From positions 10,501,501 through 10,565,500 of the forward strand of contig JAPVLO010000001.1 of the NCBI GenBank assembly GCA_027257055.1: a stretch of DNA of 64,000 nucleotides, written 5' to 3'. Position numbers and translations under genes: made by a program. This DNA comes from Cephalopachus bancanus. Its lineage: Eukaryota > Chordata > Mammalia > Primates > Tarsiidae. Positions 55,415-64,000 of the stretch are shown piece by piece. The number at the start of each line of letters is the position of its first letter. The first letter of the stretch is position 1. Below the pieces are notes generated by a model, which saw nothing but the letters and a program-made list of their open reading frames with translations, did not search any database and was not told the DNA's origin.

Positions 55415-55735
55415 CTGTCAGGATAGGCGAGGTTATGCTGTGGTAACAAGCAACTCCTGAACATCAGTAGCTTAAAAAAGCAATTGTTTATTTCATGCTT
55501 ATGTAACATGTCCTTCAACAGTCATCTAAGACTTTGCTCCATATCACTCCAGGGCCCACTGAATAGATCAGTGCTCATCTTGAACATGAAACAGGCCATT
55601 TTCATTCACATTGTATTGGCCAAAGCAAATCACATGCCCACGCCTAACATTTAGAATAAGACAAATACAATTCTGCTGCAGGCCCAGGAAGAGAACAGGA
55701 AAAATTTGGTGAAGAGTACAGATTACTCATGACCC
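55415..55735 (+). repeat. Ancient LTR- or LINE-like repeat, family uncertain
   Basis: GGTTATGCTGTGGTAACAAGCAACTCCTG, AGTAGCTTAAAAAAGCAATTGTTTATTTC, GGCCAAAGCAAATCACATGCCC and GGAAAAATTTGGTGAAGAG follow the order of a familiar old mammalian interspersed repeat. I cannot fix its name from memory. Confidence 0.5.
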
Positions 55736-55784
55736 CTGCAATCATCCTGCTTGACACCTCTCTTGGTCTTAAACTTGAGCGTAT

Positions 55785-55950
55785 GTTGGAATCACCAGGA
55801 GGGCTTGTTCCAAAACAGACTGCTGGGCCTCGCCCAGAATAGGTGGAGGCCAGGAATCTGCATCTCACAGGTGAAGGTGATGCTGTTGATGGAGAGAATA
55901 CCATTAGAGAGAGCTGCTATTCTCAAGCTCAGAAATTGTTGGTTTGTGAG
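55785..55950 (+). repeat. MER5A-like hAT remnant
   Basis: GGAATCACCAGGAGGGCTTGTTCCAAAACAGACTGCTGGGCC, then CAGGAATCTGCATCTCACAGGTGAAGGTGATGCTG, in pieces, is MER5A wording in order, with the middle deleted. Confidence 0.8.
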
Positions 55951-56620
55951 ACTTTGCTAAGAAGCTTGCAACCTCTTGAAACTAAATCTGGGAATTAAAG
56001 CATGCATACCCACATTCCCTTAAAGAAATCTGGCATTTCTCTTGGAACATCTGTTATCTTGATTCTATTCCACCACAAGCTGGTGCTTGGAGGGTAAAGA
56101 GTTTGTCCCTTTGCTAAGTCCAGGCAATAGAGCTTAGTCACATCCAATCTTCTTTTTCAATAAGTTTTCATTAAATTAATATTGATGATTAGTTTTATCA
56201 TACAAAGTACACATGCAGAGAGTCTCCATCCTCTTTGCTGGCAGTCTTTGAAGAGGTTTAACTAGTTAGCAATTAATGTGTCTCTCAAGTCTTTGTGTAG
56301 TCATTCTGTAATTCTAATGTGAAGACTGTATGTAAATTAATGACTATAAAAACGATACTATATTTGACTGGAAAAACACAATTTATTACTGCTAAGAGCA
56401 TATAATTTAAGCTAGGTCAATAAAGCATTCCACAAGGAACTTGCTTTAATAAATATAAAAGTGATGCGGCTTGAGAAGATTTTCATGAATGTTAAACATT
56501 AGCCTTGTCATTCATTTGTAATACGGGGAAATATTTTACCAAGGTCAAAATTTGCTTCATTCCTGATCCAACTTTTACAAATATCATATTTTTGGAGTCT
56601 ATACTATGTAGTCTGCACTG
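55951..56620. other. Unique AT-rich intergenic DNA
   Basis: No repeat or exon recognised. Confidence 0.45.
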
Positions 56621-56623
56621 TGT

Positions 56624-56706
56624 CACCTCTAATCCCATGGTTGAGAGATATTGCTAATATGTTAGTTTACATTATTTTATTCCTTTTTTTGGTGCTTATA
56701 TAAAGT
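56624..56706 (+). repeat. Direct repeat of an 80 bp segment, copy A
   Basis: Starting at CACCTCTAATCCCATGGTTG it matches 57169-57249 with only a few differences, 545 bp apart. Confidence 0.95.
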
Positions 56707-57099
56707 AAGTTTCAGCTATATACACAAGTCACATTAGATACATTAGAACTTGGGTATATAGGCACAATTTTCATGAAAGTAGAGCTATTTTGTCAGAGTA
56801 AATTCCCACCCAAGTGACGCATCGTACCCTGAAATGCCAGGCTAGTTCTGAAACATTCACTTAAGTCAGCTGATATTTTTAAATAGATGTTATCACCTCT
56901 CCACTAAGTCTAAACAAATATATTTTCCTTCACCTAGGCTAGAAGAGAAATTCAGGAGATGACAAGTATCCAAAGTACACTCGCAGATTTTACCAAGTAA
57001 AATATTCTAATCCATGATAGCATTTTTTTCTGAAATATTAATCTATTATCCACCATTAAGACATAATGTTCTTTATTTCTATAATAGGTTTTGCTTCCC

Positions 57100-57395
57100 A
57101 TTATGAAAATAATACACATTCATCATAGTAAGCTTAGAAAACTCAAGAAAGGGGAATAAAAGAAATACCACCTCTAATCCCATGGTTGAGAGATATTGCT
57201 AATATATTAGCTTATATTATTTTATTCCTTTATGTTTTGTGCTTATAAAAATGTCTTTTAAAAATGATAATGTACTTACAGTTACATAATCTGCTTTTTG
57301 TAAAGTCAATATACTATAAACTTCTCCAATCCATTAAATATTATTCCAAAAAATACTAATAGTGGAATTGAATTCTAGTTTAATAAACATTTTAC
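57100..57395 (+). repeat. Ancient repeat containing copy B of the 80 bp segment
   Basis: ATGAAAATAATACACATTCATC, AAGAAATACCACCTCTAATCCC and CTTTTTGTAAAGTCAATATACTATAAAC fit an old AT-rich mammalian repeat that often reads 'aaaaatcacctgtaatccca...'. The part 57169-57249 is nearly identical to 56624-56706. Confidence 0.5.
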
Positions 57396-57528
57396 CTTCA
57401 CAAAGGAAAACAAAGTGTAACTGGAACTTCTTTAAGTCATTGACTGGGAAAGCACTTTCTAGGTAATTCATAACCGACATGTGATAGCACAGGACATGTG
57501 ATAAATTGAGGGGACATATCAGAATTTT

Positions 57529-57821
57529 TTTTTTTTTTTTTTTTGGAGTTGGAGTCTCACTCTGTCACCCAGACTAGAGTGCAGTGGCCACTCCCGGCTA
57601 CCGCAGCCTCGACCTGCTGGGCTCTGCGATCCTTCTGCCTCAGCCTGCCGAGTAGCTGGAACTACAGGCGTGTGCTACCACGCCCAGCTAATTTTTTGAT
57701 TTATTGTAGAGATGATGTCTCGCCAAGTTGCCCAGGCAGATCTCGAACCTGTGGGCTCAGACATTTCACTCACCTCTGCCTCCCAAGGCGTGGGATTACA
57801 GGTTGAGCCACAGAGCCCAGC
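57529..57821 (-). repeat. Young-type Alu with perfect 16 bp target-site duplication, antisense
   Basis: GACATATCAGAATTTT at 57513-57528 and 57822-57837. Full dimer with ATTTTTTGATTTATTGTAG linker. Confidence 0.97.
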
Positions 57822-58113
57822 GACATATCAGAATTTTAAAATACTTTTCCTATTGCTGGTCTCTTTAATATTCGCCAAATTATTTTACAGTAGACTTTCT
57901 GCTTGGAAAAGAGCTGCAGTAATTGGAATTAAGTTCCTAATATTTGCCAAAAGCTTAAAATAAGTCCACATGCCATATGATTTTCTTTATATTTGCTTCT
58001 TTAGAATCAACACAGTGTGAGAGCCCCTGGTTCATCCAGTTCATCCTAATTTGTTCAGTTTAATTTGAAACACCAGTGCATATAAATTTTCACAGATCTG
58101 TCTCTGATCTTTT

Positions 58114-58511
58114 GGTTTTTTTGAGTTGGAGTCTCACTCTGTCGCCCAGACTGGAGTGCAGTGGCCGCTCCTGGCCACCGCAGCCTCGACCTGCTGGGCT
58201 CCGGCGATCCTTCTGCCTCAGCCTTCCGAGTAGCCGGAATTACAGGCACACGTGCTACCATGCCCTGCTGATTTATTTATTTATTTATTGTAGAGATGAG
58301 GTCTCGCTGCCCAGGCGGGGCTCGAACCTGCGGGCTATTCCAACTGGTGTAAAAGTATTTAGCTACCATGCCCGGCTAATTTTTGATTTATTGTAGAGAT
58401 GAGATCTCGCCAAGTTGCCCAGGCGGGTCTTGAACCCGCGGGCTCAGGCAATCCACTCACCTCAGCCTCCCAAAGGCGCGGGATTACAGGCTGAGCCACC
58501 GAGCCCGGCTA
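58114..58511 (-). repeat. Young-type Alu with internal duplication and filler, antisense
   Basis: TGTCTCTGATCTTTT (58099-58113) and TGTCTTTGATCTTTT (58512-58526) flank the whole unit. The region GCTACCATGCCC through GAACCTGCGGGCT is present, followed by about 25 unrelated bases (ATTCCAACTGGTGTAAAAG...), then the same region again from GCTACCATGCCCGG onward. The B-box stem in the second copy is perfect (58423-58439). Confidence 0.95.
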
Positions 58512-58526
58512 TGTCTTTGATCTTTT

Positions 58527-59820
58527 AATATCTATGAAGAAGATTCTACAACTGCCTTTTCTAGCCACTGCCTATGTTTTGTGACTTGTACCGCCCGTGG
58601 GTTCATTTTCTCTCTCATGTTAACTCAAGTCCCTGCTGCTGTGTCTTTGCTGCATCCTCCTCCCCTCCCCTCCCCCCTGCTTATTTTAATTTAGAGGAAG
58701 AACAGCCGGTTGTTAATTCCTTTTTTCAAAGGTGCTTTCCAATGTGTCGATGAGTGTCACTTGCAGAGGAGAGTAGACCTCCAGTTGGGCTTCCATGCAT
58801 TCCAGCTGAGATGACCATCAACACGTCTGACACATGACACCTTAGGTATTCCTGTCATTTCCATTTAATATTTATTTTCACCCACTGGGTGTGTGGCACT
58901 CTAAACAAAGTGTTTACTGTGAAAAGTGATCTTGAGATTCAGTGAAACCAGTGTCACTTAACGCGCTACTTAAGTCTTCATTGTAGTATATTTGACACCA
59001 TTGCAAGTGATAAAATGGAAAAAACTATTTACAAGGAACTACTTCCTTCTCTGTGTTTACTCAGCCAGGGAGGACTAATTGTTGTGTTGACAACCTGTGG
59101 CTGCTTCATCTGCTAACTCTCTGATCATCTGAAATGCTAATTATAGTTTCTATGATGTCATTGTTTCTCCTTTCATATTTTTAGATGAAATGGATACCTT
59201 AACTTCACCTTTTTTTGAAGTGACAACATTACTGAAATGAATTGTTTTTTTTTTTTTAGCTTACTTGTCTGTCAGGTTTTTTTTTTTTTTTTTTCACCTC
59301 CGAGGGTGGGATCTTTTGTCAAGGACACTCTTTGGGTTTCTTCCAAACTCTCACAATACGATTAGCTACCTCAATGAAGCAGATACTACAGAATTAACAA
59401 TTCTGCTCTCAACATCTCACTGTGGTTTGGGTCTTCATTTCTATCTTTCTGCTATTAGATTTAGAATGACTTTTTATAAGCTTAGAAAATAATGATTTGT
59501 TGTTTTAATTTGCAAGTTGAGTGATTTTCCCCCCTCCTGTTATTTTATCTCTCCCTCCCCATTTAAGCTGTTAATAAACAAATTAATTAACAGTAACTTA
59601 CATTATGGAGTCTCTCTATGTGCCAGCATAGTTTTGAATGTTTTTATCAATAAACTCATTTCAGTTATACGTCCCCCCACCTCCCCAAAAAAAGACCCAT
59701 GAGATGGATATTGTTCTTAACTTTTCTTTGCTCTAGAGGAAAATCTTTAATTAGAGTAAGTAACTTGTCCAAAGTTACACAACCAGGTTGCCCATGTTGT
59801 TTTTGTTGACGTAAAATAGA
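58527..59820. other. Unique DNA, candidate conserved non-coding sequence
   Basis: Non-repetitive apart from poly(T) at 59244-59259 and 59278-59295. The part 59110-59190 (CTGATCATCTGAAATGCTAATTATAG, TGATGTCATTG) holds homeodomain-like, CRE-like and SOX-like cores close together. No exon is supported. Confidence 0.3.
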
Positions 59821-59833
59821 AATATGTATGGAA

Positions 59834-60119
59834 GCCGGGCTGGGTAGCTCAGCCTGTAATCCCACGCCTTTGGGAGGCTGAGGTGAGTGAATTGCCTGAG
59901 CCCGCGGGTTCGAGACCCGCCTGGGCAGGCGAGACCTCATCTCTACAATAAATCAAAAAATCAGCCGGGCGTGGTAGCGCATGCCTATAATTCTGGCTAC
60001 TCGGAAGGCGGAGGCGGAAGGATCGCCAGAGCCCAGCAGGCGAGGCTGCGGTGGCTGGGAGCGGCCACTGCACTCCAGTCTGGGCAACAGAGTGAGACTC
60101 CAACTCAAAAAAAAAAAAA
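59834..60119 (+). repeat. Young-type Alu with T-arm-like B-box hairpin
   Basis: GCGGG-TTCGAGA-CCCGC at 59904-59920. A nine-base gap relative to consensus removes AACTTG before GCGAGACC. AATATGTATGGA before and AAGTATGCATGGA after it are a probable duplication with two differences. Confidence 0.95.
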
Positions 60120-60760
60120 GAAGTATGCATGGAAAAAAAAATCTTTCAGAGAACTTTAGACAAAAGGATTGGAAGAATGGTAGAGATAGAGAATAAGATA
60201 GAAAAGATCTTTTTCTCTCTGCTGGAGGATCTCCCTAGACTGGGTAGATTACTGGGGAGAAAGCGGGTAGGGTAGGTGGAGCAGTCGTGTAGATGGGGCC
60301 TAGGCAGGGCACCACACAAGCTGCTTCCCAGCAAGTTCTGGGGAACTGGTAACACCCAAGAAAAGGTCTTTTGGCTGAGAGCCAAGGCAGATGGGGATAA
60401 AGATGTGAACTCAGAGATTCCAGGCTCTTACGTGGCATAGAAGAAACAGGAAGGTTCTCAGGGGCCTACAAGCACAGGGGAAAGCCACAAGACCTGATAG
60501 GTTGAGGGTCAGAAACCTTTACTGGCCCCCAGGTAGATCACCAGCCCCCAGAGAGGCCTGTGAACATCCCGGCAGAACCAGGTAAACTTAGAGAGCCACC
60601 CACTTCCTGGGGTCCCTGTCCCATGCTTAGATACAATCCCCAGGTAAAGACTGAAGAAACATAAAATTGCGTGAGATTAGGGTTCCACTGTCCTTGTGAG
60701 TACCAGTTTGAAATAAGAAAGTGGGTGAGTTGTTGAGAAATACAGACAGTTTCATTTTTT
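60120..60760. other. Unique intergenic DNA
   Basis: Moderately GC-rich with no recognised repeat or exon. Overlapping minus frames at 60146-60438 are without domains. Confidence 0.4.
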
Positions 60761-60765
60761 AATTT

Positions 60766-61074
60766 TTTTTCTTTTTTCTCTTTTTTGGGGAAGGGGTGGT
60801 CACGATCTCACTCTGTCATCCAGGCTGGAGTATAGTGGCATGATCATGGTTCATTGCAACCTCGACCTCCTGGGTTCGGATGATCCTTCCACCTCAGCCT
60901 CTTGAGTAACTGAGACTACAGACATGTGCCTCCCTGCCTGGCAATTGTTTTTATTTTCTGTAGAGATGAGGTCTCACTATGTTTCCTAGGCTACTCTTGG
61001 ACTCTTGGGCTCAAGCAGTCCTGTCACTTTGGCGTCCCAAAGTGCTGGCATTACAGGCATGAGACAGCAAACCT
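60766..61074 (-). repeat. Alu dimer, antisense, older
   Basis: TCTCACTCTGTCATCC to GGCATTACAGGCATGAGAC. AGACAGTTTCATTTTTT before and AGACAGCTGCATTTTTT after it are a probable diverged duplication. Confidence 0.92.
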
Positions 61075-61078
61075 GGAG

Positions 61079-61777
61079 ACAGCTGCATTTTTTGCATACC
61101 TGATACCATAGATGTTGGTGAGCCGACATGAGTGTATCTGATGCATTCATTTAAAGTCTTACCGCTGCCATAGAATGATTGTTACATTGCCATAAGGAAA
61201 CTGTTTTCTTCTCTTCCATAATTGCCTTCATGAAGGGGAACTGATTTTTAAAACTATATGCTATTTACATAGTGGGCTGTTGGTCAGGAATGTCAGCAGT
61301 GGGAATCTTTCAGAGAATCTGAGCATCTGCTAAAGTTTGGGAAGCTACCCTTCAAAATCATATTACTGCACAAAGAGTCGGTATATATGATTTAAATAAA
61401 GCTGAAAAGAAGACACATTTTTGCTATCAGAAGTCAGGGTAGTGGTTTGCCCTCAAGGGTAAGGGTTGTTTTGTGAAAGGAACATTTACACAAAGTAACC
61501 CCCAAAATGCCTGAAGAGCAGAGAAACCAAAGGACAAGGCAGACAAATCCAGTTTGTCTGTATTGGGTGATTTACTGAGGGGACTTAAAGACAGAAGTGT
61601 GGTCTGGGGCAGCCACAAGACAGGTAGATCTCAGCACTGTTTCTCCCAGACCCTGGGCTTATGTACCATAGAGAAAGAGGTTACACATGCCAGCAAGGCA
61701 ACCCCCAAAACAGGCAAGAATGCTATATACATCACAGCCTGTAATTTGTGTGATGATATATCAAAGTTGTTTTAGTC
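61079..61777. other. Unique intergenic DNA
   Basis: No repeat or exon recognised. Confidence 0.45.
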
Positions 61778-61793
61778 TAAAAGCAGGAATCCA

Positions 61794-62107
61794 AGCCGAG
61801 CTCGGTGGCTCAGCCTGTAATCCCATGCCTTTGGGAGGCTGAGGTGAGTGGATTGCCTGAGACCACGGGTTTGAGACCTGACTGGGTGGCGAGACCTCAT
61901 CTCTACAGTAAATAAAAAAAAAAAAAAAAAACCAGCCGGGCGTGGTAGCGCATGCCTGTAATTCTGGCTACTTGGGAGGCTGAGGCAGAAGGATCGCCGG
62001 AGCCCAGCAGGTCGAGGCTGCGGTGGCTGGGAGCGGCCACTGCACTCCAGTCTGGGCGACAGAGTGAGACTCCAACTCAAAATAAATAAATAAATAAATA
62101 AATAAAA
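61794..62107 (+). repeat. Young-type Alu with perfect 16 bp target-site duplication and (AAAT)n tail
   Basis: TAAAAGCAGGAATCCA at 61778-61793 and 62108-62123. The linker has a long A run, and the tail has grown into (AAAT)n at 62081-62107. Confidence 0.98.
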
Positions 62108-62289
62108 TAAAAGCAGGAATCCATATTTTTACACTCATAAAAGTAGAAATCAGGAGATATTCACTAGATTGGGGTTCGTCGGAAGTCAACATGGCGGATT
62201 AGCATTCAAGATGGAGCCCATTTTGTGTCCACCAGGGCATTTACTGAAAGGGAAGATGAGGAAGTATCCAGAACACTCATGAGTTAAAC

Positions 62290-62715
62290 TGCGTCCCTTT
62301 CAAAAAAGATATGTTGAAGTCCTATCCCCAGTACCTGTGAATGTGAGCTTATTTGGAAATAAGATCTTTGCAGACTTCATCAAGTTTAATCCAATATGAC
62401 TGGTGTCCTTATAAGAAGAGGACACATAGTGACAGACACACAGTTACAGACACATGGGGAAGCAAGCATGTGAATATAGAGGCAGAGACTGGAGATGGTG
62501 CTTCGATAAGCCTAGGAGTGCCAAGGAATGCCAGTCATCACCGGAGCTGGAAGATTGGCACAGCATAGACTCTCCCTAAGGGTCTCCAGATGGAGCCAAC
62601 ACTGCGAACACTTTTATTTCAGACTTCTAGTCTCCATAACGGTGAGAGAATACACTTCTGTTTTCAGTCACCCAGTTTGTGGGACTGTTTCAGCAGCCCT
62701 AGAAATCTAATATGC
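62290..62715 (+). repeat. MaLR-type solo LTR
   Basis: GTGAGCTTATTTGGAAATAAGATCTTTGCAG, GACTGGTGTCCTTATAAGAAGAGGACAC, AGGCAGAGACTGGAG, CAAGGAATGCCAG and TTTCAGACTTCTAGTCTCC...AGAGAATA, in order, are the LTR of an ERVL-MaLR element. No internal retroviral sequence is present. Confidence 0.78.
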
Positions 62716-64000
62716 GGGTCATGTTCTGTCTCTGAGTCTGAACACTGGTGATACAAGAGTTAGTGAAAATTCAGTGAGCTGTGCACTTACGAATTGTGCA
62801 TTTTCTTCTTGTATACAATACTTCGACAAAAAGGTCAAAATATATATCACAAAGCATAGAGGAAGCTTGAGGAAACAGCCCTTTCTTGCGCTTAGCTGAC
62901 AGAATGAATTTCACTCATCTCTGATTGCTTCCTTTCTGTGCTTTGGAAGGTACTTTAAAAGAAACCACGTGCTAACATGATATAAGAAAATGGTCAAAAC
63001 AGAAGCCGAGCAGAGAAAGTGAGTGTAACGGAGAAGCCTCACATGGCCCACAGAACGACCACCCCCTTTCAAGGGGCAAATAAAGGAAAACAATAGCTTG
63101 TAAATGTAAAGGAAATTTGATTTCTCTCTTATCTGTTCACGTGATCACCACTTTTAAGTCGGTTGTAATTAGAGCTGGTTGTTTGCCAGACCCTACGTTA
63201 ATGGGGCTTTGCTCACTTCTATCAGTCACTGGGTTTTGTTTCCTAATGGATGCCGCTTCTGTTTGTCATGGAAGCTTCTACAGATAAGAGAAAAGGAGAG
63301 TTGAAGGAAACGAAAAGAAGTCAGACGAAAAGAAGTCAGAGCCGCAGGGAGTCTCTTCGGGCCCTGGAAACACTTGGTAACTTTTCTTACAACTGTCACC
63401 CGTATTAACTTCTAACCCATTAAACTCACTTACAGGATAGCTTTAGTCAATGAAGCAGGATATGGCCTTTTCTTGGCCTCTCCGTTTCAATTCCAGCAAA
63501 ATGAATGAAACACAAAAAGTTCACAGGGGGATCAGCTTGGGAGGGAGCACTGGGAACTGTGAGCTTTTAACTTGTCTCAACATTACTGTTCTCGCCCATT
63601 TCAACTTTTATCTGCCCATTAACTCCTTAAGTTGGCTCATCCATCCATCAAAAAAAGAAAAGAAAAAACCCAAATGATGTGTGAAAAGATCTTCAAGGTG
63701 TTGCTAGTTCTAGCGTGTCATCTCCTCAATTTGTCTGAAGACGATTGGCTTCTCATCTGGACATACGGACTCTTCTACCAATGGTCATTTGTGATTTAAA
63801 AAAAAAAAGTTATCTTCAAAATTTCTTTGGAAATATTTGAAATCATTTCTGATTTTGACTAAATGAAGAGGCAACTATCCCCAAATGTTGCAGGGTCAAT
63901 TATTACAAATGATCAAGCGCATTTAAGATTCATTTTCAGTGACTGTATAACGATTACTCATACCCTCTCACATGCTTTTTCTATGGAATATGTTGTTAAT
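62716..64000. other. Unique intergenic DNA to window end
   Basis: No repeat or exon recognised. 63125-63290 (GTTCACGTGATCACC, GGTTGTAATTAGAGC) has an E-box-like CACGTG and a homeodomain core, and a short direct repeat ACGAAAAGAAGTCAGA occurs at about 63309 and 63326. Confidence 0.4.

Overview
This is a repeat-rich stretch of primate nuclear DNA with no protein-coding gene that I can support. About forty Alu-derived segments cover roughly a sixth of it. Many of the young ones share diagnostic changes from human Alu: the A-box region reads TGGCTCAGCCTG, the B box sits inside a GCGGG/CCCGC stem, and the linker reads CTACAATAAATCAAAAATTAGCC. The tRNA-derived type II Alu and short tRNA SINEs that are common in galagos and lorises are absent. 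Together this suggests a lemur-like strepsirrhine; that is inference from the repeats, not a species identification. All long open reading frames fall in Alu antisense strands, microsatellites or overlapping frames of a GC-rich patch.

Layout. 1-5 kb: old and young Alu copies, an L1 tail, and a unique block with several GATA motifs (3.69-3.89 kb). 5.59-5.79 kb: a 196-base pure purine tract. 5.8-12.7 kb: Alu-poor, mostly unique DNA holding one unclassified 230 bp retroposon with perfect target-site duplications (6883-7112) and a diverged local duplication. 12.7-13.4 kb: a small DNA transposon, a (TA)n tract and an Alu. 13.4-22.6 kb: Alu-free, with two MIRs, an internally deleted mariner and a truncated L1. 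22.6-30.5 kb: dense Alus, including two Alu-in-Alu nests, a miniature transposon split by an Alu, a GC-rich patch and a MaLR LTR. 30.5-38.5 kb: L1 tail, MIR, hAT remnant and Alus. 38.5-46.9 kb: tandem Alus, an antisense L1, a palindromic mariner derivative, a MaLR LTR hit by two Alu-type insertions, an old LINE fragment and a second copy of the deleted mariner. 47-64 kb: CA and TA microsatellites, a candidate processed pseudogene, scattered Alus, ancient repeats, a near-identical 80 bp direct repeat, another MaLR LTR and a few blocks that look like candidate non-coding regulatory DNA.

Nothing here works as an operon or pathway. What links the features is transposition. L1 machinery explains the Alus, the truncated L1s and the unclassified retroposon, all with A-tails and target-site duplications. 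Cut-and-paste DNA transposons of at least three mariner-like types form a second layer. Many calls rest on target-site duplications that I could read directly; family names for the older repeats come from remembered consensus features and would need a repeat-library search to confirm.
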